A stretch of DNA of 64,000 bases. Source: Winogradskyella pelagia. Its GTDB lineage: Bacteria; Bacteroidota; Bacteroidia; Flavobacteriales; Flavobacteriaceae. The notes beneath the pieces were generated by a model. That model had not been told where the DNA came from, made no database searches, and saw only the letters and a list, made by a program, of their open reading frames with translations. Every line of letters starts with the position of its first letter. Position 1 is the stretch's first letter. Positions 1 to 9,919 of this stretch are shown here, in pieces. The position numbers and the translations under genes were made by a program. The stretch covers positions 372,001 to 436,000 of the forward strand of contig NZ_JAGEVF010000002.1 in NCBI RefSeq assembly GCF_017581965.1. Reading direction: 5' to 3'.

Positions 1-2102
1 CTTTTTTGGGGATGTTTATGTTTGCAGGACAATTTGATGTTACCATTAACGTGCTCTCACTTTTTGGGATGATTATAGTTATTGGGATTTTAGTAGATGA
101 TGGTATCGTTATCGCTGAGAATATATATCAGCATTACGAACGTGGAAAAAAGCCTATAGATGCTGCAATTGACGGAACATTGGAAGTTATTCCGCCAGTT
201 GTTTCTGCAATTATTACCACTTTACTGGCCTTTTCTACCTTTCTCTTTTTAGATAGTAGAATTGGAGAATTTTTTGGTGAAGTTTCAGTGATTGTTATAC
301 TCACTTTAACAGTTTCCTTAATAGAGGCTCTTATCATTTTACCTGCACATTTAGCCCATTCTAAGGCTTTAAGAGCAAAAAAAGGTGAACCTGAACCCCA
401 AGGCATTAAACGCTTTTTTGCAAAAATGCGAGTTGTTAACAGAGTAGGGGACCGCATTATGAGCTTTAGTCGAGATAAAATTTACGCACCCTCCTTAAGA
501 TTTGTCTTAGAATACAAACTATTAGCTTTGAGTATTTTTATCGCTTTATTAATTTTTACAATGGGTGCCATTGGTGGCGGAATAGTTAGTGTAACCTTAT
601 TTCCCAGAATAGCTAGTGACCAGGTTGCCGTAACTTTGGATATGCCTAATGGAACCAATGAGCGTATTACCGACTCTATTATTTCCATGATTGAGGATAA
701 AGTTGATATAATCAATACAGAATTTTCAGAAGCTTATCCCTCAGAAACGGGTAAACAACTCGTAGAAAATGTAATTAGAACAATTACAAGTTCTTCCAGT
801 GCCTCTCTGAGAATTAATATGCTTCCTGGAGAAGAACGCTCAGATGAAATAACATCCATCCTAGTAGCAAATAGGTTGAGGGAATTGGTAGGTCCTGTAG
901 TTGGTGTAGAACGTTTAACTTTTGGTTCTGGTAGTAATTTTGGTGGTAGTCCTATTTCCGTTTCTTTGCTGAGTAACAATATTGCTGAGCTCAAAGCAGC
1001 GAAGCAAGAACTTAAGGAAATCATGTCATCAAATCCTGTTTTAAAGGATGTTGAAGATAATGATCCAGCTGGGATAAAAGAGATTAGGCTAAAATTAAAG
1101 CAAAGTGCATATTTACTTGGTTTAGATTTGAGGACGGTTATGAATCAAGTGAGAGCCGGTTTCTTTGGAGTACAAGCACAGCGCTTTCAGAGAGGGCAGG
1201 ATGAAATTCGTGTTTGGGTGCGTTATGATCGCAGTAATAGAGCATCCATAAATGATTTAGACCAAATGCGAATCCTAACACCAAATGGAGAACGTGTGAA
1301 TTTAAGGGACATTGCAGAATACAGTATAGAGCGTGGAGATGTACTAATTAACCATCTCGAAGGGCAACGCGAAATTCAGATATCTGCAGATATGAAAGAG
1401 GCCAATGCTAGTAATACCGAAGTTATGGCGGATTTGAGAGTGAATATAATACCAGAGTTACAGTCAAAGTATCCAACGATTACCGCATCATTCGAAGGTC
1501 AAAATAGAGAGCAACAGAAACTGAGTAGTTCTTTAAGATCTGCTGGCTTGGTTATTCTGTTACTAATATACGCCACAATTGCATTTACGTTTAGAAGTTA
1601 TAGCCAGCCATTTTTATTACTATTACTAATTCCATTTAGTTTAACGGCTGTAGCTTGGGGTCATCTTTTACTTGGGTTCCCTTTAAATATCCTGTCTTTA
1701 CTAGGTATTATAGCGCTAATTGGCATTATGGTAAATGATGGACTAGTCCTTATTGGTAAGTTTAACTCTAACTTAAAGGATGGGTTTAGTTTTGATGAGG
1801 CGTTAATAGAGGCTGGAAAATCGCGTTTTAGAGCAATTTTCTTAACATCTCTTACGACGATTGCCGGGTTGGCACCCTTACTTTTAGAAAAAAGTAGGCA
1901 AGCTCAGTTTTTAAAACCAATGGCTATTTCTATAACCTTTGGTATTGCCTATGCAACAATCCTAACACTATTAGCTCTGCCGTTATTACTTTCCATCAGT
2001 AATAATATTAAAGTTGGGGTAAAGTGGTTAGTTACTGGTAAATCCATAACAAAAGAAGAAGTAGAACGTGCAGTAAAAGAAAAACATGAATTGGAACAAT
2101 AG
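1..2102 (+). CDS. RND efflux transporter permease, 5' end cut by window
   Basis: About 700 residues of an inner-membrane RND (AcrB/MdtC-like) proton antiporter are visible; the frame is open to the window edge, so the N-terminal third lies upstream and the first visible TTG is not a real start. Residues near the left end read VDDGIVIAENI, the TM4 acidic pair that carries protons in RND pumps, followed by TM segments, the second periplasmic porter region and a final block of TM helices with a second VNDGLVLIGK copy of the motif. The last 17 bp overlap the TolC-like gene downstream, so pump and outer-membrane channel are co-expressed. Substrate cannot be told from sequence. The class is clear, the exact subfamily is not. 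Confidence 0.9.
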   Translation, partial: FLGMFMFAGQFDVTINVLSLFGMIIVIGILVDDGIVIAENIYQHYERGKKPIDAAIDGTLEVIPPVVSAIITTLLAFSTFLFLDSRIGEFFGEVSVIVILTLTVSLIEALIILPAHLAHSKALRAKKGEPEPQGIKRFFAKMRVVNRVGDRIMSFSRDKIYAPSLRFVLEYKLLALSIFIALLIFTMGAIGGGIVSVTLFPRIASDQVAVTLDMPNGTNERITDSIISMIEDKVDIINTEFSEAYPSETGKQLVENVIRTITSSSSASLRINMLPGEERSDEITSILVANRLRELVGPVVGVERLTFGSGSNFGGSPISVSLLSNNIAELKAAKQELKEIMSSNPVLKDVEDNDPAGIKEIRLKLKQSAYLLGLDLRTVMNQVRAGFFGVQAQRFQRGQDEIRVWVRYDRSNRASINDLDQMRILTPNGERVNLRDIAEYSIERGDVLINHLEGQREIQISADMKEANASNTEVMADLRVNIIPELQSKYPTITASFEGQNREQQKLSSSLRSAGLVILLLIYATIAFTFRSYSQPFLLLLLIPFSLTAVAWGHLLLGFPLNILSLLGIIALIGIMVNDGLVLIGKFNSNLKDGFSFDEALIEAGKSRFRAIFLTSLTTIAGLAPLLLEKSRQAQFLKPMAISITFGIAYATILTLLALPLLLSISNNIKVGVKWLVTGKSITKEEVERAVKEKHELEQ

Positions 2103-3438
2103 TTTTTGGTTGTACATTTTTGTCTTTGCAACTGTTAGTATTAGTGCTCAGGACCTCTTGGATAAATCTGAGGCGATTAAATTAGTTTTAGAAAATAATT
2201 TTGGGATTCTTGTAGCTTCAAATAATGTTGAGATAGCTAAAAATAATAAAGGAATTCTAAACTCTGGTTATTTACCATCGCTTTCAACTTCAGCAGGTGC
2301 TGATTACAATAAGCAAACGACAGTAACTAGTTTTCCGGGAGTAATTGATCCAGATACTGGAAGTCAACGACCAGATATTGAGATTGCAGGTGCAGAAACC
2401 CAGCGCTACAATGCAGCTTTAAGTCTCGGTTATACGCTATTTGATGGGATGGGTAGATTTTATAATTATAAGCGACTTAAGGAAGAGTACAACCTTACAG
2501 AACTGCAAGCTAGAGAAACCATAGAAAACACCATTATTCAGCTTTTTACGGTGTATTACGAAATCGCTAGATTATCCCAAAATACCGATATACTTAAGGA
2601 GACACTACGCATTTCTAGAGAGCGTTTAACACGAGCAGATTATCAGTTTGAATATGGACAGAATTCTAAATTAGATGTTCTAAACGCTCAAGTAGATGTG
2701 GCTAATGACAGTATTAATCTTATTAATATAAAACAACAACTAATTAACACCAAACGCGACTTAAAAGTATTATTGGCAAACCAATTGCAACAAGACTTTC
2801 AGGTGGATACTACGGTTGCTTTTATTCCAGAATTGATTTTAGATCAATACATTAAAAGTGCCCCTCAAAACAATGTAACATTACTCCAAAACCAAAGCAA
2901 TATTCAACTAAGTGAATACGATGTAAAAGTAAGTAAGTCTGGCTATCTTCCTACAGTTGGTTTAATTGGGTCGTATGGATGGAATGAAAACAGAAATCCA
3001 CAATCGGTCTTTTTTCCTGGTAATGTCTCAGATACGTACAACTTTAGTGCTGGTATAAACCTTAGTTGGAATCTTTTTGATGGTGGTGCCACTTCTACGA
3101 GAATTCAAAACTCCAAAATTGCCTTAGACAATCAGGAAATTGCAAGAGATCAAATAAAGATGGAGGTAGAAAGAGATATTGCAAATGCCTTGGGAAATTA
3201 TAAGAATAGACTCGAGGTTTTAGAAATTCAGAGACAGAATGTAGTCACTAATAAAAATAATTTTAATCGCTCAAAAGAGCGTTACAATATTGGCCAGATA
3301 ACTTCACTTGAATTTAGGCAAGCACAAATTAATTTAATACTCGCTGAAACCAATTTAAATGGCGCAAAGTACGATGCTAAGCTTGCAGAACTGCAATTAT
3401 TACAACTTACGGGCCAATTGTTAAATGTAGATTTTTAA
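2086..3438 (+). CDS. TolC-family outer membrane efflux protein
   Basis: A 450-residue outer-membrane channel of the TolC family, with an N-terminal signal peptide (hydrophobic stretch ending ISAQ) and two tandem repeats of long amphipathic helices. The repeat starts are seen as DKSEAIKLVLENNFGILVA near residue 25 and the matching DVKVSKSGYLPTVGL block near residue 280. It completes a tripartite pump with the RND permease whose 3' end it overlaps by 17 bp; the adaptor protein presumably lies before the window. The ATG at 2086 is kept because the signal peptide begins directly there. Confidence 0.9.
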   Translation: MNWNNSFWLYIFVFATVSISAQDLLDKSEAIKLVLENNFGILVASNNVEIAKNNKGILNSGYLPSLSTSAGADYNKQTTVTSFPGVIDPDTGSQRPDIEIAGAETQRYNAALSLGYTLFDGMGRFYNYKRLKEEYNLTELQARETIENTIIQLFTVYYEIARLSQNTDILKETLRISRERLTRADYQFEYGQNSKLDVLNAQVDVANDSINLINIKQQLINTKRDLKVLLANQLQQDFQVDTTVAFIPELILDQYIKSAPQNNVTLLQNQSNIQLSEYDVKVSKSGYLPTVGLIGSYGWNENRNPQSVFFPGNVSDTYNFSAGINLSWNLFDGGATSTRIQNSKIALDNQEIARDQIKMEVERDIANALGNYKNRLEVLEIQRQNVVTNKNNFNRSKERYNIGQITSLEFRQAQINLILAETNLNGAKYDAKLAELQLLQLTGQLLNVDF

Positions 3439-3450
3439 TATTGCGCCATA

Positions 3451-3633
3451 ATGGAAGAATTTTTTTTTCAATGTCCGTACTGTTGGGAGCAAATTTCTAT
3501 GCTTGTAGACCTTTCCCAATATTCTCAAACATATATAGAAGATTGTGAGATTTGCTGCAATCCCATCCAAATTTCAGTAGTTACCAACGCAGGTGAAATC
3601 CTTGATTTTCAGGCAGAAAGCATTGAACAGTGA
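3451..3633 (+). CDS. Small CPxCG-type cysteine-rich protein
   Basis: A 60-residue protein with two CxxC-like knuckles, CPYC near residue 8 and CEICC near residue 33, the pattern of the small CPXCG cysteine-rich family thought to bind one zinc ion. No signal peptide is present, so it should be cytoplasmic. It starts 12 bp after the TolC-like gene and may be read from the same transcript, though nothing connects it functionally to efflux. The family has no established role that I know of. Confidence 0.75.
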   Translation: MEEFFFQCPYCWEQISMLVDLSQYSQTYIEDCEICCNPIQISVVTNAGEILDFQAESIEQ

Positions 3634-3763
3634 TTTTGGTAAAGCTCTAGAAATCATAGTGTTATACTTTTTGCTTGTGTAGTTCATCGAAAAAAGTTGT
3701 TCGTTTAGCGATTAGCTGCTATATTCGTTAAACAAATGTGCCCCTCCACATAAATCTGCTATT

Positions 3764-4609
3764 ATGAAAACTTTAAAATTAACCTTGATATGTTGCTTGC
3801 TTTCTGCATTTACATTTGCCAGCGTTTCTCAAAACGAAAAAGAAGCACTACTAGCACTTTACAATTCTACCAATGGTCAATCTTGGACAAATACTTGGGA
3901 CTTAAACGAGCCGGTTAATTCTTGGTTTGGAGTAACCCTTGAAGATGATAAGGTAGTTGCCATTGAACTGATGTTTAATAACCTCGAGGGTAATATTCCT
4001 TCAGAATTATCTCAATTAACGGCCTTAAGAAGTCTCAATTTATCATTCAATAAATTATCGGGAGAATTACCTGTTGAGTTAACAGAAATAAGTTCTTTAA
4101 AAGAATTAAAATTGTTTTCAAATCGTATTTCTGGAGCCATACCAATTACTATAGGCAACTTAGCGAAGTTGAGGTCTTTAGAATTATATAACAATGAATT
4201 ATCTGGAGAGATTCCAGAATCTATTGGCGAGTTAGTAGAGTTAGAAGCACTTATCTTAAGTAGTAATCAGCTTATGGGAAAACTTCCAAGAAGTATCTCT
4301 AATTTAAAAAAATTAAAGGTTTTAAGCGTTTTTGATAACAAATTACTCGGTACGGTACCGTCTTCGTTTGGTGAATTAGCCCAATTAGAAGAGTTGGTAT
4401 TGTCTAATAACGCATTTTATGGTCGTCTCCCCAACGAGTTAGCCCAATTGAGCAATCTAAAAACTTTGCTCTTAAGTAATAATGGTTTCAAAGGAAATTA
4501 CGCCTACTTAAAAGATAAATTGCCAAACATTGTAGATTTTGATTTGGATAAATCAAACACAGAAGGTGTTTTGGTAACTCTGGACGAAGAGCCAGATGAT
4601 AACGATTAA
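3764..4609 (+). CDS. Secreted leucine-rich repeat protein
   Basis: A 281-residue protein with a signal peptide (about residues 1-19) and then a plant-type LRR domain. The N-cap contains EKEALLALYNSTNGQSW and SWFGV, as in LRRNT-like caps, and about seven 24-residue repeats follow the pattern LxxLxLxxNxLxGxIPxxLGxL. The tail is acidic (DEEPDDND) without a recognisable sorting domain. Such proteins probably mediate protein-protein or surface contacts; no enzyme domain is present. It stands alone, with its own terminator after the stop, and is unrelated to its neighbours as far as can be seen. Confidence 0.85.
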   Translation: MKTLKLTLICCLLSAFTFASVSQNEKEALLALYNSTNGQSWTNTWDLNEPVNSWFGVTLEDDKVVAIELMFNNLEGNIPSELSQLTALRSLNLSFNKLSGELPVELTEISSLKELKLFSNRISGAIPITIGNLAKLRSLELYNNELSGEIPESIGELVELEALILSSNQLMGKLPRSISNLKKLKVLSVFDNKLLGTVPSSFGELAQLEELVLSNNAFYGRLPNELAQLSNLKTLLLSNNGFKGNYAYLKDKLPNIVDFDLDKSNTEGVLVTLDEEPDDND

Positions 4610-4636
4610 TTTTAATTTTGGTTTAATAAATTGACG

Positions 4637-4670
4637 AATAACGTCCAGACTTAGTTTGGGCGTTATTTTT
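4637..4670 (+). terminator. Terminator of the LRR gene
   Basis: AATAACG at 4637-4643 pairs with CGTTATT at 4661-4667, with further CCA/TGG pairing inside, and a run of eight T follows. It lies 28 bp after the LRR stop codon. Confidence 0.75.
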
Positions 4671-4681
4671 TTTATATTTCC

Positions 4682-4711
4682 TTGTAGAAATTAAAAAGCA
4701 TTGTATATTTG
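4682..4711 (+). promoter_or_regulatory. Promoter of the initiator tRNA
   Basis: TTG at 4682-4684 and TATATTTG at 4704-4711 match the Bacteroidetes -33 and -7 elements with normal spacing. The expected start is near 4715, seven bases before the mature tRNA. Confidence 0.65.
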
Positions 4712-4721
4712 CAGTCCACAT

Positions 4722-5149
<428 letters not shown>

Positions 5150-5282
5150 CTAAAGAAATCGATTACACAATAACGACCATATAAATACAACCTCAATCAA
5201 CGACAAAAAATAAGGCCTTAACTTGTTAATAACTCTTTTAATAACATAACATCAGAAATTTAGTTGTTGTTCACATACTTTA

Positions 5283-5311
5283 TATCTTTATAAAAGATAA
5301 AAAGGTCTTTT
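5283..5311 (+). promoter_or_regulatory. nrdG promoter with Rrf2-type dyad AAAAGAT-N6-GTCTTTT
   Basis: TATCTTTA at 5283-5290 fits a -7 element. Directly after it, AAAAGAT at 5292-5298 and GTCTTTT at 5305-5311 form an inverted repeat with six bases between and one mismatch. The same AAGAT-N6-ATCTT dyad occurs before two Rrf2 genes of this window (9930-9949 and 24066-24081). The position over the expected start site suggests repression. The regulator assignment is inference. Confidence 0.5.
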
Positions 5312-5323
5312 AATAGTTATATT

Positions 5324-5770
5324 ATGTATTGCTACGATTTTCAAGTTGTTCTGCAGGAAGTCCCTGGAGAAATAAGTCTGTGTTTTACCATTTCTGGCTG
5401 TCCGCTAAGGTGTGAGGGATGCCATTCACCCTTTCTCTGGAAGAAAGGAAGTGGAGCTAAGTTGACGAATAAAGAATACCGAGATATACTTTATAGATAT
5501 TTTGGTTTTGCTACGTGTGTGGTTTTTATGGGTGGGGAATGGCATAAAAAAGAACTTATAGCCAAACTGAAATATGCTCAAAAGCAAGGTTACAAAACTT
5601 GTCTTTATACAGGGGAGGAAACCATTGACCCGAAAATCGAAGCACATCTTACTTGGCTAAAAACTGGGAAATGGGACTTCAAAAAAGGTGGTCTTGACAG
5701 TAAAACAACTAACCAACGCTTCATTGAAGTCGAAACAAATAAACAACTAAATCACTTATTTCTAAAATAG
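5324..5770 (+). CDS. nrdG: Anaerobic ribonucleotide reductase activating protein
   Basis: A 148-residue radical-SAM activase that generates the glycyl radical on NrdD using S-adenosylmethionine and a [4Fe-4S] cluster. The cluster motif CPLRCEGC (Cx3Cx2C) is at about residues 27-34, followed by HSPFLW as in NrdG proteins, and VVFMGGEWH matches the SAM-binding GGE motif. The length is usual for NrdG. It is cytoplasmic and is followed after 6 bp by nrdD, then norC and norB on the same strand with gaps of 17 bp or less, so all four are probably one operon. Confidence 0.93.
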   Translation: MYCYDFQVVLQEVPGEISLCFTISGCPLRCEGCHSPFLWKKGSGAKLTNKEYRDILYRYFGFATCVVFMGGEWHKKELIAKLKYAQKQGYKTCLYTGEETIDPKIEAHLTWLKTGKWDFKKGGLDSKTTNQRFIEVETNKQLNHLFLK

Positions 5771-5776
5771 CAGACT

Positions 5777-7639
5777 ATGATAAGATTATCTAATGAACAA
5801 ATCAACAAGAAAATAGACTTTATTCATCATTATTTACAATCAGCTAACGCTGCTGATGGTTCAAAGGTAGATGCCAACGCCAATGTAACGTCCAAAAATA
5901 TTGCTACTATGGAAGCCGAAATTAATAAGGATATTAATATTCAAGTGAATCGAGAATTGATTAGGCAGAAAATCAGCTTTCTATTCGGTGAGGAACTGGC
6001 GAAGGAATATATTCGCCAGATAGAGTCTCATGAGATTTACGTTCATGACGAAACATCATTAAAGCCTTATTGCGCATCAATTAGTATGTATCCTTTTCTT
6101 CTTGATGGTCTTACCAAGTTAGGCGGAGAGAGTCAAGCCCCAAAACATCTTGAAAGCTTTTGCGGAGAATTTGTAAATCTTGTTTTTGCCATAAGTTCAC
6201 AATTTGCAGGAGCATTGGCTACTGTTGAATTCTTAATGTACTTTGACCATTTTGCATCATTAGATTATGGTAAAGACTACTTAAAAACACATAAAAAACT
6301 TGTTGAAAATCACTTGCAGCACGTTGTATATGCGATAAATCAACCAGCTGCCGCTAGAGGTTACCAATCTGTTTTCTGGAATATTTCCCTATACGATGAG
6401 GCCTATTTTAATAGTATGTTTGGTGACTTTGTTTTTCCGGATATGATAAAACCCGAATGGAAAAGTGTGAAAGAACTTCAAGCTTTTTTTATGAAATGGT
6501 TTAATCAAGAGCGAACGAAAGCCGTACTTACTTTTCCTGTAGTCACCGCTGCTATGCTCACGGATGATGGAAAACCCGTTGATTTTGAGTTTACAGAAAT
6601 GTGTGCTCAAGAACTTAGTGAAGGAAATTCGTTTTTTATCTATCAATCTGAAAACGCAGACAGTCTCGCTTCGTGTTGTCGATTAAGAAATGAGATAAGC
6701 GATAATACATTTAGCTATTCCTTAGGTGCAGGAGGTGTGGCTACAGGCTCAATAAATGTGATTACTTTGAATATGAATAGACTTATTCAAAATAACGCGA
6801 ACATCATTGATGAAGTAAAAAAGGTTCATAAATACCAAACAGCCTTTAGACTACTCATGGAAGAATACTATACTGCAGGTCTTCTACCTGCTTATGATGC
6901 TGGGTTTATCTCGCTGGACAAGCAATTCCTTACCATTGGTATAAATGGAATGGCAGAAGCGGCTGAGAGTAAAGGTATAAAAGTGGGAAATAATAAAGTC
7001 TATAAAAACTTTGTAAATAAATATTTAAAGTTGATATACGACGAAAACAGAGCAGCCAAAAAGCATTATGGTTATATGTTTAATACTGAGTTTGTGCCTG
7101 CTGAAAATCTTGGAGTGAAAAATGCCAAATGGGATAAAGAAGATGGATTAATTGTGAACAGAGACTGCTATAATTCGTATTTCTATATAGTCGAAGATGA
7201 CACCATAAACACTTTGGACAAAATAGTACTTCACGGTAATGAAACTATAAAATATTTAGACGGTGGCTCTGCGCTACATCTTAATTTAGAGGAGTCCCCA
7301 AACAAGGATGGATTTATAAAACTAATCTATGCTACTGCTAAGGCCGGATGTAATTATTTTTGTTTCAATATTAGGATTACAATTTGTAACGACTGTCTTC
7401 ATATTGATAAAAGTACTGAGTATAATTGTAAACAGTGTAATTCGGCCAATGTCGACCATGCCACACGCGTTATTGGATATTTAAAAAGGGTATCAAGTTT
7501 TAGTTCTGGAAGGCAGAAAGAACATCATTTGAGACACTATCATTCAAAAGAGAAAAACACTTCTTTAAATGGACACAGAATAAGCTTACTTCAACAAAAG
7601 GTAGAAAAATCATCTGTGAAAGAAATTTATGAAAATTAA
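5777..7639 (+). CDS. nrdD: Anaerobic ribonucleoside-triphosphate reductase
   Basis: A 620-residue class III ribonucleotide reductase that makes deoxyribonucleotides without oxygen. Near the C-terminus it has four cysteines of the zinc site (CNDC and CKQC) and the glycyl-radical segment TRVIGYL, with the Gly about 40 residues from the end. Central blocks (LMYFDHFAS, TFPVVTAA, GSINVITLNMNRL) are typical of NrdD. The protein is about 90 residues shorter than E. coli NrdD and starts directly in the catalytic part, so an N-terminal ATP-cone seems absent, which would mean different allosteric control. It sits between nrdG and norC. This is a clear call; only the start codon (ATG 5777, six bases after nrdG) is chosen by context. 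Confidence 0.94.
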   Translation: MIRLSNEQINKKIDFIHHYLQSANAADGSKVDANANVTSKNIATMEAEINKDINIQVNRELIRQKISFLFGEELAKEYIRQIESHEIYVHDETSLKPYCASISMYPFLLDGLTKLGGESQAPKHLESFCGEFVNLVFAISSQFAGALATVEFLMYFDHFASLDYGKDYLKTHKKLVENHLQHVVYAINQPAAARGYQSVFWNISLYDEAYFNSMFGDFVFPDMIKPEWKSVKELQAFFMKWFNQERTKAVLTFPVVTAAMLTDDGKPVDFEFTEMCAQELSEGNSFFIYQSENADSLASCCRLRNEISDNTFSYSLGAGGVATGSINVITLNMNRLIQNNANIIDEVKKVHKYQTAFRLLMEEYYTAGLLPAYDAGFISLDKQFLTIGINGMAEAAESKGIKVGNNKVYKNFVNKYLKLIYDENRAAKKHYGYMFNTEFVPAENLGVKNAKWDKEDGLIVNRDCYNSYFYIVEDDTINTLDKIVLHGNETIKYLDGGSALHLNLEESPNKDGFIKLIYATAKAGCNYFCFNIRITICNDCLHIDKSTEYNCKQCNSANVDHATRVIGYLKRVSSFSSGRQKEHHLRHYHSKEKNTSLNGHRISLLQQKVEKSSVKEIYEN

Positions 7640-7656
7640 TAATTGGTAGTTCTATT

Positions 7657-8100
7657 GTGTTAGTCTGGTCTAAAAATAAAAGCACTGAGGTCAAAATGAT
7701 TGTATTAGTATCCCTTATTGTAATTTTTATAATATACAATCGCTTGATTTATAGTTCTGAATCATATTATCCGTCTATTGCCTTATCCCCTAAAGCAATT
7801 AAAGGGCAAAATTTATGGCAAAGCAATAATTGCTGGTCTTGCCATCAAATTTATGGACTAGGAGGTTATTTAGGACCAGATCTAACCAATATATATTCAC
7901 ACCCCAATAAAGGACCAGATTATATTAACACATTTTTGAATAGTGGCATAAAAAGTATGCCTTACTTTAATTTTACAGAAGTCGAAAAGGAAGCAATTAT
8001 TGAATATCTAAAAGTGATAGATCAGTCAGGTTTCTATCCTAATTACGAGGCTGATATTGAAGCCACAGGATGGGTAAAGATTAAGTATAAAGATGAATAG
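7657..8100 (+). CDS. norC: Nitric oxide reductase cytochrome c subunit
   Basis: A membrane-anchored c-type cytochrome that passes electrons to NorB. One TM helix (about residues 14-32) precedes a single haem motif CWSCH, followed by the NorC-typical QIYGLGGYLGPDLTN; the axial Met is probably in KSMPYFNF. It overlaps norB by 8 bp. The GTG at 7657 gives a positively charged N-terminal segment before the TM helix, but an ATG at 7696 with GAGG five bases upstream is an alternative that would start almost at the TM helix. Presence of norC shows a cytochrome c-dependent type of NO reductase. Confidence 0.88.
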   Translation: MLVWSKNKSTEVKMIVLVSLIVIFIIYNRLIYSSESYYPSIALSPKAIKGQNLWQSNNCWSCHQIYGLGGYLGPDLTNIYSHPNKGPDYINTFLNSGIKSMPYFNFTEVEKEAIIEYLKVIDQSGFYPNYEADIEATGWVKIKYKDE

Positions 8101-9412
8101 CAAATACCCAATATATTTCTTAATTCTTGCCCTGATTTCATTATTAATAGGTGTGGTTTTCGGTCTTAGCGCATCGTTACAGTATATTTATCCAGAACTA
8201 TTTAAAGAGTTTGCCCCATTTAGTAAGCTTCGTCCACTGCACGTTACATACGGAATATCTTGGGTTATTCTCAGCGCAGTTGGGAGTATATATTTTTATC
8301 TAAACAAGTTACAATTCTACTCATATAGATTGTTGAAAATACATTTTATTCTTTATGTATTGACTGGTCTGGCATTGTATTTTTCATACTTAATAGGAAA
8401 TATGGATGGTAGAGAATATTTAGCTTTCACTCCTGTTTTAGTCATTCCGATCCTTTTGGGATGGGTCTTGTTCGGAATCAATTTATTTAAAACATTGTGG
8501 GGCAGCGTTACAAATTGGCCTGTATATTATTGGATGTGGGGAACAGGTATTGTCTTTATGATTTATCATTTATCTGAAGCACACTTTTGGCTCTTTGAAG
8601 ATTTTCGAAGTCACTTTACCAAGGATATGGCTGTACAATGGAAGTCGTACGGTTCCTTTACTGGTTCTTGGAATATGCTAGTTTACGGAATATCCATTTA
8701 CGTAATGTCCAAAATTAGTAAAGAGGATAAGATGGGTAGAAATAAAAAAGTTTTTTTCTTTTATTTTCTAGGCCTTACTAACCTTATGTTTGGCTGGGCT
8801 CACCATACTTATTTATTACCTACTCAACCTTGGATTCGTTATGTAGCCTATGGCGTAAGTATGTCAGAATGGATTGTTTTGGCATCAATTATTTATGATT
8901 GGACACTAGGTTTATCAAAAAACTCACTAGCACAACATCAAGTAGCTGTTAAATTTTTGAAGACGGCAGATTTTTGGATATTTTCTAATATAATACTAGC
9001 ACTCTTCATTTCTATTCCTGCGATAAATTACTACACACACGGAACCCATATAACAGTTGCGCATTCAATGGGCACAACGATTGGGATTAATACAATGATA
9101 TTATTTTCTTCAATTTATTTTGTAGCTGGCGATATTAATAGGAAGTTTCAACGAATGACCTTTATGGTTGAGTTTGGTTTAAAACTCTTTAACGGAACGC
9201 TCTTATTATTCCTAATATCACTACTAGTTGCTGGAGTAAAAAGAAGTTATTGGATTCATTTTTCTGACCAATCACCATTCTCTGAAATGCAAGATGCACA
9301 GTATTTAGTTTATGTAGCTCTTTTCATTTCAGGTCTAGGAATATTAATCGCTATCTACATAGTAACTATACCTATCTTAAAAAAACTAATAATTTTAGCT
9401 AGAAGTTACTGA
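8093..9412 (+). CDS. norB: Nitric oxide reductase large subunit
   Basis: A 439-residue, roughly 12-helix membrane protein of the haem-copper oxidase superfamily that reduces NO to N2O. The invariant histidines are visible: RPLHVTYG and the YHLSEAHFW region (haem and FeB ligands), GWAHHTYLLP (the FeB His pair) and THGTHITVAHSMG near residue 320. It lacks the long N-terminal extension of quinol-dependent NorB, in agreement with norC beside it. Co-transcription with nrdD is unusual; both would be needed together when NO and low oxygen disable the aerobic ribonucleotide reductase. Confidence 0.92.
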   Translation: MNSKYPIYFLILALISLLIGVVFGLSASLQYIYPELFKEFAPFSKLRPLHVTYGISWVILSAVGSIYFYLNKLQFYSYRLLKIHFILYVLTGLALYFSYLIGNMDGREYLAFTPVLVIPILLGWVLFGINLFKTLWGSVTNWPVYYWMWGTGIVFMIYHLSEAHFWLFEDFRSHFTKDMAVQWKSYGSFTGSWNMLVYGISIYVMSKISKEDKMGRNKKVFFFYFLGLTNLMFGWAHHTYLLPTQPWIRYVAYGVSMSEWIVLASIIYDWTLGLSKNSLAQHQVAVKFLKTADFWIFSNIILALFISIPAINYYTHGTHITVAHSMGTTIGINTMILFSSIYFVAGDINRKFQRMTFMVEFGLKLFNGTLLLFLISLLVAGVKRSYWIHFSDQSPFSEMQDAQYLVYVALFISGLGILIAIYIVTIPILKKLIILARSY

Positions 9413-9454
9413 AGGTTTACCAATAATTGAAAAATTTAATTTGATATTGTTGCT

Positions 9455-9901
9455 TTAAAGATTTAATCCCTTTAAAGAAATTAGAGTACTTTCCATCTTA
9501 ATTTCCTTCACCAAATCATCAATAGATTTATGTTTAAAAAGGTTTAAAATTTCGGTTTTAAATTTAGCTGCTAGATGATGAACTGGACATGGATTTTTAT
9601 CGTCACAAGCAGAAAGACCTAAAAAACATTGCTCAAATTTAATGCTACCATCAATATTTTCAATGATATTCCAAATATTTTCCTTCCGATTAGTTTCAGA
9701 CAAATAAAAACCACCAGTAGGTCCTTTTGTCGAGGTTATAATATTTTTTGTAGCTAAGTCTCTTAATAATTTCGCAAGAAACGGATGCGGTACTTGTATT
9801 TCCTCGGCTATGGCTTTAGCCCCAATTTTATTATTAATTTCGCTTTTTTGTGCTAAATACAGCACTGCTCTTATAGCATATTTTGAAGCTTTGGATATCA
9901 T
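9455..9901 (-). CDS. Rrf2-family iron-sulfur regulator, NsrR/IscR-like
   Basis: A 148-residue transcription factor: winged helix-turn-helix at about residues 1-70 (SKASKYAIRAVLYLA, then AKLLRDLATKNII and STKGPTGGFYL), then three cysteines in C-X6-C-X5-C (CFLGLSAC, NPCPVH) that would hold an Fe-S cluster, as in the NO sensor NsrR. It is convergent with norB, and its promoter carries the dyad AAAAGAT-N6-ATCTTTT, so it probably represses itself. A similar dyad precedes nrdG-nrdD-norC-norB, making that operon its likely target. NsrR is the closest functional guess; IscR-like or other Rrf2 roles remain possible. Confidence 0.85.
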   Translation of the reverse strand: MISKASKYAIRAVLYLAQKSEINNKIGAKAIAEEIQVPHPFLAKLLRDLATKNIITSTKGPTGGFYLSETNRKENIWNIIENIDGSIKFEQCFLGLSACDDKNPCPVHHLAAKFKTEILNLFKHKSIDDLVKEIKMESTLISLKGLNL

Positions 9902-9919
9902 TTAAATTCAGATTTAATT

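Noticed and set aside
3634..3645. TGATTTTGGTAA resembling the regulon box
   Set aside because: It has a mismatch in the second half, overlaps a stop codon and has no -7 element at 33 bp.
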